Part shown: piece after piece, positions 28,425 through 37,137 of the stretch
Layout of the letters: every line of letters begins with the position of its first letter
Numbering within the stretch: the stretch's first letter is position 1
NCBI GenBank assembly: GCA_017400135.1
Contig: JAFPVJ010000009.1
Location: 62,001-126,000 of the forward strand
DNA length: 64,000 bases
Source of the DNA: Bacteroidales bacterium
Lineage (GTDB): Bacteria; Bacteroidota; Bacteroidia; Bacteroidales; UBA932
Direction: 5' to 3'
Notes under the pieces: model-generated
The model's database searches: none
The model's input: the letters and a program-made list of their open reading frames with translations, nothing else
What the model was told of the DNA's origin: nothing
Made by a program: the position numbers and the translations under genes

Positions 28425-29500
28425 ACAGGAAGAAACGGACCGGGACGATGATTCTGATCCTGCTGGCGGCGGCAGCGGTCATTTCCCTGTTTTTCTCCCA
28501 TATCCTGCATTACCCCGAGCACGACTGGGAAGGGAACCCCTTTGCCGGCCGCGAAATCCGCTGCGCCCTCAACATCGGCCGTTTCGACGATTCCACACGC
28601 ATCCTGATCACGGGTTACAACTATGCCCTGCTGAAGGAATTCGCCCATCAGATCGGATCCACGGCGACCATCCTTCCCGCCCGCGACCGTTCGGCCAACC
28701 TGCTGGATTCGCTCCGGGCCGGAGCCCTGGACATCCTGGTCCTCCCCTGTAAGAGGGGCCTTCCCGCTCCGGAAGGGACGCTCGCTTCCATTCCGATCGA
28801 CAGCCTTTCCGTCTGGCTGGTAGGCAAAGACGACCTGCACGGCCTGCGCGACATCAACGCCTGGCTGAAGAGTTATGCCAAGTCCCCGCTCCACGCCAAG
28901 ATGGAACGGACCTATATTCAAGCCCTTTACGATCCTTTCCAACTGGTGGAGACCGGACGGACGAGGAAGGAACTGAGCCCCTACGACAGCCTGTACAAGG
29001 CATACGCCCCTTCGCTCGGCTGGGACTGGCGGATGCTGGCGGCCCTTTCATTCAAGGAGTCCAAGTTCCGACTGGACGCCCATTCCCACATGAACGCTTT
29101 CGGCCTGATGCAGGTCGGAGAGTCGACCGCCGCCAAATACGGACTGGAAGACCAGCTGGAGCCGGAGGGCAACATCCGCACGGGGGTGAAATATCTTTCT
29201 TTCCTGCAGGGCGTCTTCGCCAAACGCTTGCCCGAAGGAGCGTCGTCCGATCTGACGAAATTCGTTCTGGCTGCCTACAACGGCGGGGAAGGACGCCTGC
29301 TGGACTGCATTGACTTCGCCAAGCAGCTCAACGTATATGACAGTACCTGGGCCTGCCTGCAGAATCTGCCCGAGATCGCGCAGATGTCCCATGTCCAGAC
29401 GGATTCGCTCGATTTGCGGAAATACAACCTCAGCCAGATCGCGGGATATGTGGGCGACGTGCTGGACACCTACGCCGCCTTCCGGACCATCTGTCCGTAA
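28421..29500 (+). CDS. MltF-like lytic transglycosylase
   Basis: A 359-residue envelope protein: one N-terminal membrane helix (residues 8-25), a periplasmic-binding-like domain (about 40-175, with ITGYNYALLKEFA and LDILVLPCKRG), and a C-terminal SLT domain. The SLT catalytic glutamate is in LSFKESKFRLDA and is followed by NAFGLMQVGESTAAKYG and VLAAYNGGEGR. This order is that of MltF, which cleaves murein to 1,6-anhydro-muropeptides. It starts in the porin stop (ATGA) and ends against the converging permease gene with no spacer. Its place behind amgK-murU links murein cleavage with recycling. Confidence 0.88.
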   Translation: MNRKKRTGTMILILLAAAAVISLFFSHILHYPEHDWEGNPFAGREIRCALNIGRFDDSTRILITGYNYALLKEFAHQIGSTATILPARDRSANLLDSLRAGALDILVLPCKRGLPAPEGTLASIPIDSLSVWLVGKDDLHGLRDINAWLKSYAKSPLHAKMERTYIQALYDPFQLVETGRTRKELSPYDSLYKAYAPSLGWDWRMLAALSFKESKFRLDAHSHMNAFGLMQVGESTAAKYGLEDQLEPEGNIRTGVKYLSFLQGVFAKRLPEGASSDLTKFVLAAYNGGEGRLLDCIDFAKQLNVYDSTWACLQNLPEIAQMSHVQTDSLDLRKYNLSQIAGYVGDVLDTYAAFRTICP

Positions 29501-30667
29501 TCACTGGGCCCGTACCGTCCGGGCCGGATCCACTTTCGAAATGAACAGGCAGGGGATCAGCAGCAGAAGCATGATGACCCCGTAGGCCAGCGCGTCCGCC
29601 AGGAGGATCATCGGGAGGTTGACCGATACGGGGACGAATGAGACGAAATAATTGGCCGGATCCAGTTTGATCCAGTGCGTGGTACCCTGGATCAGGCAGA
29701 ACAGCAGCGCCGCCGCGTTGCCGATCAACATTCCCTTCAAAACCAGGGAGGAAGATACCCGAAGGAATACGGAGGAAATGTCCCGGTCCGTCATACCCAT
29801 CGATTTCAGCGTCCCGATGGTGGAAATGTGGCGGAACAGCAGGATCAGCAAGCTGGAAATCATGTTGAATCCGGCGACGATGGTCATCAGGGTCAGGATC
29901 AGCAGGACGTTGAAATCGATCAGGTCCAGCCAGCTGAACAAAGCCGGATATTTCCGGATGACGGACGTAGCGACCGTGGGATCATCCACATCCGTGGACC
30001 GGAGCATCGCCAGGGTTCCGACCTCTCCGCTCATCTGCTCGATCCGGGCCGGAGACTTGTACGCATCCTCAAGCGTCACCTCCAAGGCCGAGATTTCCGA
30101 CTCGTCCCATCCGTTCAGACGCTGCAGGTCATCCAGGTTGGCACGGACCAGCAGGGATTCGTCGGACTCGATGATGCTGGGATAGATGTCCGTAATCTCG
30201 AACTTCCGCACCTTGATCCGCTCGCCGACGAAGTAAGTCAGCATCTTGTCCCCCACCTGCAGCCCCAGGATCTCGGACAGGCGGGAAGGAATGCTCACGC
30301 CCAGCGAGACCGTGTCACCCCTATCGGGCACGCCCTTGAACAGGACTCCCTGGATCAGGTCCCCCGCCTTGACGATGCCTGCCCGGTACACCACCGGAGT
30401 CACAAACTCGACACCCGGAAGGGAATCCAGCGCGGACAGGTAAGCCGGAGAAGCGTTGACAGGATCGTCCTCGCTCACATAGTTGAGCATGGAGGGCGTC
30501 AGTTGAATGTCCCCGGATATGGTGGAGACGCCGGAGCGGATCTCCCGGCGAAAGCCGGAAGAAATGGCGACGGCGATGATCATGATGAAGAAAGAGATGG
30601 CCACGGACAGTACCGCGATCTTCCCTTTGAACCGCAATTTCGACGCTATGAACCGGGGGGCATTCAT
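29501..30667 (-). CDS. FtsX-like ABC transporter permease (LolC/E type)
   Basis: A 388-residue permease with one helix at the N-terminus (residues 17-38), a large periplasmic domain (40-255) and three C-terminal helices (VLLILTLMTIVAGFNMISS, KGMLIGNAAALLFCLI and LADALAYGVIMLLLLIP). This is the MacB/LolCE topology. LolC/E proteins extract lipoproteins from the inner membrane; the N-terminal MNAPRFIASKLRF is typical of the Bacteroidetes members. The ATPase is not adjacent. It lies 1 base behind the TPR-protein gene on the same strand. Confidence 0.85.
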   Translation of the reverse strand: MNAPRFIASKLRFKGKIAVLSVAISFFIMIIAVAISSGFRREIRSGVSTISGDIQLTPSMLNYVSEDDPVNASPAYLSALDSLPGVEFVTPVVYRAGIVKAGDLIQGVLFKGVPDRGDTVSLGVSIPSRLSEILGLQVGDKMLTYFVGERIKVRKFEITDIYPSIIESDESLLVRANLDDLQRLNGWDESEISALEVTLEDAYKSPARIEQMSGEVGTLAMLRSTDVDDPTVATSVIRKYPALFSWLDLIDFNVLLILTLMTIVAGFNMISSLLILLFRHISTIGTLKSMGMTDRDISSVFLRVSSSLVLKGMLIGNAAALLFCLIQGTTHWIKLDPANYFVSFVPVSVNLPMILLADALAYGVIMLLLLIPCLFISKVDPARTVRAQ

Positions 30668-30668
30668 C

Positions 30669-31586
30669 CTACTTCAGCGCTTCCATCCGAACTTTGGCCG
30701 CATTCTTCTCCATCTCGTCCGGGCTGACCCGCATCAGCATCTGAAGATACTTTTTCTCCTGCTTCGAATTGCCCAGTTTACGGGATGCGAGGACACAGTT
30801 CTTGATGGCGGCATAATTGTCGGGATCCAGTTTGAGCGACTTCGAATAGTATTTCATCGCCGACTTGTAATCTTTCTTCGTGGCCAGATAGTAGGATCCG
30901 ATGTTGTTCAGGTAATCCGTATCCTTGGGATAGTAGGACAACAGCTTTTCCGACACGGAACGGAAGGACTCCATGGAAGCCGGAGATGCGGTACGGAAAA
31001 GGAAGAAGCAATAATCCTTCATGGAGGCACGGAAATCCTCGTCCGTAAAAACTTCCTCTCCATATTTCCACTTGGGATGGGAAGTACAGTGGTAGTCAAT
31101 CAGGCTCCGGAGGGCCTGTGTGGCCATATCCGGGGACTCCTTCTCATAGTTGAGCAAGGAGGCGATCTTGGTGAAACGCAGGCTGATATCGTCGCCTCTC
31201 AGGCGGATGGCCTTGTCCAGCGCCTGGGTAGCGAGACCATACATTTCGTCATCATAGATCGTCTCCGTGAAGTAATGGACGTCCACGCCGGTGGAATCCT
31301 TCAGGGTCAGGACGGGATCGGCTCCCAGGAAATGCGCCTGCGACTTTTGCACCACTTCCTCGTGCTGACACTTGGTATGGTAATAATTGTATTTGGCGCA
31401 GAGCATGTCCACGTCGTCGGGATAGTCCGCTTCCCATTTGCCGATCAGGGTCTCGATACCCACGCCGGCCGGTCCCAGTTTATTGACCAGCAGGGTATAA
31501 CGGGACATGTAATCCTGTGCGCTCGTCTGAGCGAAAAGGGCCGGGGCGGCGAGCAAGGCCGCGACAGCCAGTGCAATCTTCTTCAT
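30669..31586 (-). CDS. Periplasmic TPR-containing protein
   Basis: A 305-residue protein with a cleavable signal peptide (LLAAPALFAQ) and tetratricopeptide-like helical repeats, clearest near the C-terminus (DTDYLNNIGSYYLATKKDY, SAMKYYSKSLKLDPDN). It should be a periplasmic scaffold. The ATG at 31586 overlaps the end of the methyltransferase gene by 4 bases; a longer upstream frame is a shadow of that gene. No partner is evident other than the downstream permease. Confidence 0.8.
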   Translation of the reverse strand: MKKIALAVAALLAAPALFAQTSAQDYMSRYTLLVNKLGPAGVGIETLIGKWEADYPDDVDMLCAKYNYYHTKCQHEEVVQKSQAHFLGADPVLTLKDSTGVDVHYFTETIYDDEMYGLATQALDKAIRLRGDDISLRFTKIASLLNYEKESPDMATQALRSLIDYHCTSHPKWKYGEEVFTDEDFRASMKDYCFFLFRTASPASMESFRSVSEKLLSYYPKDTDYLNNIGSYYLATKKDYKSAMKYYSKSLKLDPDNYAAIKNCVLASRKLGNSKQEKKYLQMLMRVSPDEMEKNAAKVRMEALK

Positions 31587-32833
31587 AATCCAGTATCGAT
31601 ATCCATCAGGATCCGCCGCCCCTGCGGAAGCAGGTTGTTGCAGCGGGTTCCCAGATTCTTGACAAAACCAAGCGGCAGACCGGAGTAGGTCAGCAGCAAA
31701 AAACCTTTCGGTGCGTCCGGCAGCACGAGCGTGTCCCGGTGCAGGTAACGGAGCGCCGTCTGACGGTCCACCTCCGCTTCGGGCCATTCTCCGCGGACAC
31801 AGGACAAACTCAGGGCCCAATCCGCAGACGGGATGAAATCGTGCCCCTTCCACTCCCCTTTCAGGACGCCGGAACGCAAGGGGCGCAATCGATCCAGTTC
31901 GGAAGGTTTCTTTCGGGATGCCGCGGGGCCCGAGATCCTGCGCACGGCGGCGACATACTGCCCTTCACCGGGAACCAGGCCCGGCACCAGCAAAGAGCCG
32001 TATTCCGTCGGCAGCACGCCTTCGAAGCGATCCTCCGCCGGGACCGCCTCCGCATCCAGCGTGGAGGTCATCCAGGCCAGGTTGCCGTCGTTCTCGGCAC
32101 GGGAGAACGTGCAGGTCGAGTAAACCAGGGCGCCCCCCGCACGCAAGGCGGGCCAGACGTCGGCCAGGATGCGCTTCTGACGGGCGGAACATAGCTCCAC
32201 GGTCTGCGGGGACCAGTCCTCCACCGCCTTCGCGTCCTTGCGGAACATCCCTTCGCCCGAGCAGGGCACATCGGCCAGGATCAGGTCGAAATAACCCTCG
32301 AACGAGGCGAAGGCCTTTGGATCGACGCTGGTCACGACCACATTGGGATCGCCCCAGACCGCCACATTGTCCGACAGGACGGAAGCGCGGGCACGCATCA
32401 CTTCATTCGCGACCAATTGGAAAGAGTCCCCGTAACGCAGGCGCAGGGACGCGGCCAGATCGGTAGTCTTGCCGCCCGGCGCCGCACAAAGGTCCAGCAC
32501 ACGGACCGGGCGCCCTTCCGGAGAAGGGATCTCTTCCAGCAGGCGGCGCGCTACATGGCCCGCAAACATGGCGGAACTGTCCTGAACATAGTAAGCCCCG
32601 GCATGGAACAACGGCTGCAAGGTGAAGGACGGTCTCCGGTCCAGGATGCGCCCGAAGGGGCTCCAGGGCACGGCAGCCGCCCCTTCCAGCAAGGGATCGG
32701 GCGTCGCAGGCGTCTTGAACGGGTTCAGGCGCACGGAAACGGAGGCCTCTTCTCCGACGGCATCGAGGAAGCGGCCGGCCACCTCGGCGCCGACGGACTC
32801 CGTAAGGGATAATATGAAGCGCTCCGGAAGCAT
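31583..32833 (-). CDS. RsmF-like rRNA cytosine-C5 methyltransferase
   Basis: A 416-residue SAM-dependent RNA m5C methyltransferase of the RsmB/RsmF/NOP family. SAM-binding motif DLCAAPGGKTTDLA, motif IV ADVPCSGEGMFRKD and motif VI YSTCTF with its catalytic Cys are all present. The C-terminal part carries the PUA-like extension typical of RsmF (from about residue 300). It modifies 16S rRNA by analogy. First cistron partner is the SRPBCC-like gene, one base upstream. Confidence 0.9.
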   Translation of the reverse strand: MLPERFILSLTESVGAEVAGRFLDAVGEEASVSVRLNPFKTPATPDPLLEGAAAVPWSPFGRILDRRPSFTLQPLFHAGAYYVQDSSAMFAGHVARRLLEEIPSPEGRPVRVLDLCAAPGGKTTDLAASLRLRYGDSFQLVANEVMRARASVLSDNVAVWGDPNVVVTSVDPKAFASFEGYFDLILADVPCSGEGMFRKDAKAVEDWSPQTVELCSARQKRILADVWPALRAGGALVYSTCTFSRAENDGNLAWMTSTLDAEAVPAEDRFEGVLPTEYGSLLVPGLVPGEGQYVAAVRRISGPAASRKKPSELDRLRPLRSGVLKGEWKGHDFIPSADWALSLSCVRGEWPEAEVDRQTALRYLHRDTLVLPDAPKGFLLLTYSGLPLGFVKNLGTRCNNLLPQGRRILMDIDTGL

Positions 32834-32834
32834 A

Positions 32835-33293
32835 TCACTGGCCGAAACCGGAAGGGAATTGGGAGGGATCGAAGCCCTGCGGCATACGGCCCTCAGAAAT
32901 ATCTACCAGCGCATCGACGACCTTATCCAGTGCGCCCTGTATCTTGCTGCCCAACAACATTTTGAGCATCAGGTTCATCTCGGCGGAAAGGTCGACGTGG
33001 AAGTCGGTCTGTCCCGGAGCGGCGGCCGGATCGAAATGAATGGCCACCTGGAAGTGGAACGGCGCATCGGCGTCTTCCAGCTCGATGAGCGAATACGGGA
33101 CGCGGGACTTGACCCGGACGCCCACATGGAAGCCCTGGACCGTAGCCTCGATGGTGTCGAAATCCGCCGTCACGCCCTGTTTCTTGTCTTCCGGAAGCAT
33201 GTTCAGGAAGTTGCGCATGTCGGAGAAAAGGAGATACAGGTCGTATGGAGGACGGGAAACGATTCCGTGCTTGCTGCTATATTGTGACGCCAT
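32835..33293 (-). CDS. SRPBCC-like small protein
   Basis: A 152-residue soluble protein. The start (SSKHGIVSRPPYDLYLLFSDMRNFLNMLP) and the alternating strands that follow (FDTIEATVQGFHVGVRVKSR, YSLIELEDADAPFHFQVAIHF) fit the START/SRPBCC fold of small ligand-binding proteins common in Bacteroidetes. No catalytic residues can be assigned and the ligand is unknown. It is first in the operon with the methyltransferase, TPR protein and permease. Confidence 0.65.
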   Translation of the reverse strand: MASQYSSKHGIVSRPPYDLYLLFSDMRNFLNMLPEDKKQGVTADFDTIEATVQGFHVGVRVKSRVPYSLIELEDADAPFHFQVAIHFDPAAAPGQTDFHVDLSAEMNLMLKMLLGSKIQGALDKVVDALVDISEGRMPQGFDPSQFPSGFGQ

Positions 33294-33318
33294 GGCTTTC
33301 AGTTTGAAAAAACAATGT

Positions 33319-33326
33319 TAACTTTG
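33319..33326 (+). promoter_or_regulatory. -7 box of the Nudix gene
   Basis: TAACTTTG, 27 bases before the ATG at 33354. Confidence 0.5.
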
Positions 33327-33337
33327 TGTTCCTTCTG

Positions 33338-33353
33338 CAAAGATACAAATATA
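33338..33353 (-). promoter_or_regulatory. Tandem -7 boxes for the SRPBCC-methyltransferase operon
   Basis: Minus-strand TATATTTG (33346-33353) and TATCTTTG (33338-33345) abut, both fitting TAnnTTTG; the first gene starts at 33293. They overlap the divergent Nudix leader. Confidence 0.5.
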
Positions 33354-33965
33354 ATGCGCAAAATCTATTTCGAAAAAAGATGCATCGTCATCTGCTCTCC
33401 GGACGACCAGGCGCTTACGGATCCCAATGCCGTCGAGTTCCATCTAGGCCGGCAGATCGACATCCACGCCCTCGTCGGGATGTTCGAGTTGTCCCGAACC
33501 CTCCGTAAGCTCTACATCCCGGATGAAGACACTGAAGGGACTTACCGCAGGCTTTGCGCGGAATTCAAGGAAGTCAACGCGGCCGGCGGACTGGTCCGCA
33601 ACAGGCGGGGAGACTATCTGCTCATCAAGCGGAACGGACTCTGGGACCTCCCGAAGGGACATCAGGAGGCCGGTGAGGACATCCGTGTCACCGCCCTGCG
33701 CGAAGTACGCGAGGAGACCGGCGTAGATGAACTGGAGTTGCAGGAGCTCATCTGTGTGACGGACCATTGTTATCTGCGCGACGGGATCTGGCACCTGAAA
33801 CACACCTGGTGGTACGACATGCTCTATACCAAACCCGTGGACCTGATCCCGCAGAAGGAGGAGGATATCGCCAAGGCCGCCTGGGTGGCGCGTTCGAGCC
33901 TTCCTCCCTTCCTGAAAAATACTTACCCGTCCATCATTGAAGTGTTCCGCGAGGCGAAAGGATGA
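33354..33965 (+). CDS. Nudix hydrolase
   Basis: A 203-residue protein with a full Nudix box (GHQEAGEDIRVTALREVREE then TGV) near residues 101-123. The N-terminal 70 residues are an extra domain (IYFEKRCIVICSPDD, then FEL..TLRKLYI) of unknown use. Nudix enzymes remove a nucleoside phosphate or pyrophosphate from diverse compounds; the strands after the box do not reveal the substrate. The start is set at ATG 33354. It precedes queA by 53 bases on the same strand. Confidence 0.88.
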   Translation: MRKIYFEKRCIVICSPDDQALTDPNAVEFHLGRQIDIHALVGMFELSRTLRKLYIPDEDTEGTYRRLCAEFKEVNAAGGLVRNRRGDYLLIKRNGLWDLPKGHQEAGEDIRVTALREVREETGVDELELQELICVTDHCYLRDGIWHLKHTWWYDMLYTKPVDLIPQKEEDIAKAAWVARSSLPPFLKNTYPSIIEVFREAKG

Positions 33966-34018
33966 AACTTTTTGACGGATTGGTCCGTATATAATAAGTA
34001 CACGCATTTTAGCCAAAT

Positions 34019-35068
34019 ATGAAACTTTCTCAATTCCAGTTCATCCTTCCCAAGGACAGGATCGCACAGGAGCCCCTCCGGTGGCGTGACGAATGCCGCC
34101 TGATGGTCCTTCACAAAAAGACGGGAGAAATCGAGCACCGTCAGTTCAAGGATATCATTGACTATTTCGGAAAAGGCGACACCTTTGTCTTCAACGACAC
34201 GAAAGTGCTGCCCGCCCGCCTGTATGGCAAGAAAGAAAAGACCGGCGCCGACATCATGGTATTCCTGCTCCGCGAGCTTAACAAGGAGCAGCGCCTCTGG
34301 GACGTGATCGTGGATCCGGCGAGAAAGATCCGTATCGGCAACAAACTCTATTTCGGAGAGAACGACAGCCTGGTGGCCGAGGTCATCGACAATACGACTT
34401 CCCGCGGACGCACCCTCCGATTCCTCTTTGACGGTTCGTACGAGGATTTCAAGGAGACGCTGTTCAGCCTGGGCGAGACACCCGTCCCCAACTTCGTCAA
34501 GCCGAAGGTCACTCCCGAGGACCGGGAGAACTACCAGACCATCTTCGCCGCACACGAGGGTGCCGTCGCCGTCCCCGCAGCCGGTACGCATTTCAGCCGC
34601 GAGCTCTTCAACCGGATGATACTCAAGGATATCAACAAGGCTTTCATCACCGTCCACATGGGTATCGGCCAGTTTCGGAAAGTGGACGTGGAAGATCTTT
34701 CCAAGCACCGGATGGACGCCGAGCGGATGATCATCTCCGAGGAAGCGGCCCGTATCATCAATACCGCCAAGAAAGGCGGGCACAAGATCCTCGCCGTCGG
34801 CACCACGACCGTCCGCGCCCTGGAGACCTACGTCACCACGGACAAGGAGATCAAGGCCAACGACACCTGGACCAACAAGTTCATCTTCCCACCTTACGAG
34901 TTCTCCATCCCCGACGCCATCGTTACCGGTTTCCACATGCCGGAGTCCACGATGCTCATGTCCGAAGCCGCTTTCGGCGGATTCGACAACGTGATGCATG
35001 CCTACCAGGTCGCCCTGGAGGAAGGATACCGCTTCGGCCCCTACGGCGACGCGATGCTGATCCTGTAA
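34019..35068 (+). CDS. queA: tRNA ribosyltransferase-isomerase QueA
   Basis: A 349-residue enzyme that transfers the ribosyl of S-adenosylmethionine to preQ1 in tRNA to form epoxyqueuosine. Family motifs present: LPKDRIAQEP, VFNDTKVLPARLYG, ETPVPNF, and VPAAGTHFS with LFNRM, then VHMGIGQFRKV and FIFPPYEF. Full length. Other queuosine genes are not nearby. A terminator follows at 35096. Confidence 0.96.
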   Translation: MKLSQFQFILPKDRIAQEPLRWRDECRLMVLHKKTGEIEHRQFKDIIDYFGKGDTFVFNDTKVLPARLYGKKEKTGADIMVFLLRELNKEQRLWDVIVDPARKIRIGNKLYFGENDSLVAEVIDNTTSRGRTLRFLFDGSYEDFKETLFSLGETPVPNFVKPKVTPEDRENYQTIFAAHEGAVAVPAAGTHFSRELFNRMILKDINKAFITVHMGIGQFRKVDVEDLSKHRMDAERMIISEEAARIINTAKKGGHKILAVGTTTVRALETYVTTDKEIKANDTWTNKFIFPPYEFSIPDAIVTGFHMPESTMLMSEAAFGGFDNVMHAYQVALEEGYRFGPYGDAMLIL

Positions 35069-35095
35069 AAAACACGACATTTTCCTAAAAAAGAT

Positions 35096-35133
35096 AAAAA
35101 CCTTCGGAGACATCCTGTTTCTGAAGGTTTTTT
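35096..35133 (+). terminator. Terminator of queA
   Basis: A 10-bp stem (35096-35105 with 35123-35132) with A-rich and T-rich ends, so it can work in both directions. Confidence 0.8.
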
Positions 35134-35178
35134 CCGTTTATTATGCCTATGTTGCCACCCGGACTAGAATGATGGACG

Positions 35179-36345
35179 ATGGAAATCGACAGGGAACGGG
35201 CCGCCATGTGCGCCCTCAACCGGGTGTTCGGATACGAGCCGAACGTGACGCACCGGCTTATCGACGTGCTGGGATCAGCTTCAGCTCTTTTTGATCTCGA
35301 CCGGCGGTCGAAAGAGGAACTGCTGAGCCCCTGGTCAAAGCACCTCAACGATCTGGACGCCGGTATGGTGGACCGGGCTGCGCAGGAGTTGGAAAGTCTC
35401 TCGCGGAGGGGCTGCCGTTTCCTCTGTGTCATGGACGAGGGCTACCCCGCCCTGCTTAGGGAATGCGAAGACGCTCCGGCCGGGCTCTATGTCCGCTCCG
35501 TTTCGGACGACGCCACCCTCTTCGGGCAGCGGCCCGCCGTGGCTGTCGTCGGCACCCGGGACCTGTCCTTGTACGGACGCGACTGGTGCCGCAAGATCGT
35601 GGAAGCGATGGCCCGCACGAAAAAGCCCCCGACCGTGGTCAGCGGATTCGCCCTGGGCACCGACATCGTCGCCCATTCCACGGCCGTGGAATGCGGACTT
35701 CCCACCATCGCCGTCCTTCCGACCGGGATCGACGACGTCTATCCCCGGCGGCACTGGAAATGGGCGGAGCGGCTGGCTCAAACCGAAGGCTGCGCCCTGG
35801 TCACGGACTATCCGCCCGGCACGGGAGCCATCGCCGTCAATTTCCTCCGCCGCAACCGCATCATCGCGGGATTGAGCAGGGCGACCATCCTGATCGAGTC
35901 GAAGCAGAAAGGCGGCGGCCTGATCACCGCCGACTTCGCCTTCAACTACAACCGGGATGTCTTCGCACTTCCAGGGCGGGTGGACGACGTCCGGTCTGCG
36001 GGGTGCAACGCCCTGATCCGCAACCGGACGGCCGAGGCCATCACAGATACGGAACAACTGATGGAGGAGCTGGGGCTGGGGGTCCCGACCCGTCGCTCGT
36101 CCGCGTTTGTCCGGGACGAGATCCACGCGCTCTACGACGGGACGATGAATCCGGGAGAGGTCGAATTCCTCATCGCAGTGGCAGATTGCATCAAGAAGAA
36201 CCGCGGCATCACGCCGGACCAGATCGCTACCCGGATGGACTGCGACTTCGGCCGGGTCGCGACGGCGACCGGCCTGCTGGAAGCGGACGGCATCATCGAG
36301 ACCGACTTGCTCCAAGGCTGCGGGATCAAGACGAAAATCGGATAA
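35179..36345 (+). CDS. dprA: DNA processing protein DprA
   Basis: A 388-residue DprA/Smf protein that loads RecA on incoming single-stranded DNA. The Rossmann-like core shows VVGTRDLSLYG, VSGFALGTDIVAHSTAVECG, AVLPTGIDDVYPRRH, FLRRNRIIAGLSRA and ESKQKGGGLITADFAFN. An N-terminal helix-hairpin-helix-like domain (residues 10-60) and a C-terminal winged-helix-like domain (about 325-385) complete it. Gly-Phe-Ala replaces the usual Gly-Leu-Ala, a conservative change. Confidence 0.95.
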   Translation: MEIDRERAAMCALNRVFGYEPNVTHRLIDVLGSASALFDLDRRSKEELLSPWSKHLNDLDAGMVDRAAQELESLSRRGCRFLCVMDEGYPALLRECEDAPAGLYVRSVSDDATLFGQRPAVAVVGTRDLSLYGRDWCRKIVEAMARTKKPPTVVSGFALGTDIVAHSTAVECGLPTIAVLPTGIDDVYPRRHWKWAERLAQTEGCALVTDYPPGTGAIAVNFLRRNRIIAGLSRATILIESKQKGGGLITADFAFNYNRDVFALPGRVDDVRSAGCNALIRNRTAEAITDTEQLMEELGLGVPTRRSSAFVRDEIHALYDGTMNPGEVEFLIAVADCIKKNRGITPDQIATRMDCDFGRVATATGLLEADGIIETDLLQGCGIKTKIG

Positions 36346-36352
36346 AAATATT

Positions 36353-36360
36353 TAAATTTG
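36353..36360 (+). promoter_or_regulatory. -7 box of the TatD gene
   Basis: TAAATTTG, 9 bases before the ATG at 36370; leader is very short. Confidence 0.5.
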
Positions 36361-36369
36361 TACTCTGTG

Positions 36370-37137
36370 ATGGAGTACATCGACACACATACCCATATCA
36401 CCGACGAGGCGTTCGCTTCCGACGAGGAAGGATACATTTCACGGGCCTTGGCCGCTGGCGTCGGCGTCATGCTGCAAGCGGACATCGATTCCCGGGAGCG
36501 CGGACGGATGTTTGCCCTGACGGAGCGGCATCCCGGAGTCTTGTACCCGATGCTCGGTCTCTATCCCGGGTCCGTGGACAAGGGATGGCAACGGGAAATC
36601 GACGAACTGGAGAAATGGACGGACCGCGGCATCGTCGCCATCGGAGAAATCGGCCTGGACTACCACTACGGAGCAGAGTTCGCCGCCGAACAGCGGGAGG
36701 CCCTGCGGGTCCAGTTCGAGCTGGCCGCACGGCTGAACCTGCCGGTCAACATCCACCTGCGCGAAGCCACGGAAGACTTTTTCCGCATCCTGGAGGATTG
36801 CCGCCACCTCGGACTCCGGGGCAACATGCACGCCTACAGCGGCAGCTACGAGTCCTTCCTGCGCCTGCAGAAATACGGAGACTGGTCCCTGGGCATCGGA
36901 GGCGTCGTCACCTTCAAGAAGGCGTCCCTCGCCGAAGTCGTGCGGAAAGTGCCCCTGGAGCGGATCCTGCTGGAAACGGACGCCCCTTACCTGACCCCAG
37001 TTCCCCATCGGGGAGAACGCAACGAGAGTGCCTACATCCCGCTGATCGCCGCCAAGGTCGCGGAACTGAAAGAGACGGATCTGGAGACGGTGGCGGCCGT
37101 CACGACCCGCAACGCCCAAGAACTGTTCGGCTTATGA
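36370..37137 (+). CDS. TatD family metal-dependent hydrolase
   Basis: A 255-residue TIM-barrel nuclease of the TatD family. Metal-binding motifs run in order: DTHTHI, GEIGLDYHYG, NIHLREA, NMHAYSG and ETDAPYLTP. TatD enzymes are 3'-5' exonucleases or deaminating-damage repair nucleases. The start is set at 36370, after the promoter; the GTG or TTG codons upstream are less likely. It shares ATGA with ansA, so both are cotranscribed. Confidence 0.92.
   Translation: MEYIDTHTHITDEAFASDEEGYISRALAAGVGVMLQADIDSRERGRMFALTERHPGVLYPMLGLYPGSVDKGWQREIDELEKWTDRGIVAIGEIGLDYHYGAEFAAEQREALRVQFELAARLNLPVNIHLREATEDFFRILEDCRHLGLRGNMHAYSGSYESFLRLQKYGDWSLGIGGVVTFKKASLAEVVRKVPLERILLETDAPYLTPVPHRGERNESAYIPLIAAKVAELKETDLETVAAVTTRNAQELFGL

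Noticed and set aside
35463-37133. A 557-codon open frame upstream of ansA across dprA and the TatD gene
   Set aside because: It is an off-frame reading of two real genes with Arg/Pro-rich composition; ansA itself starts at 37134.
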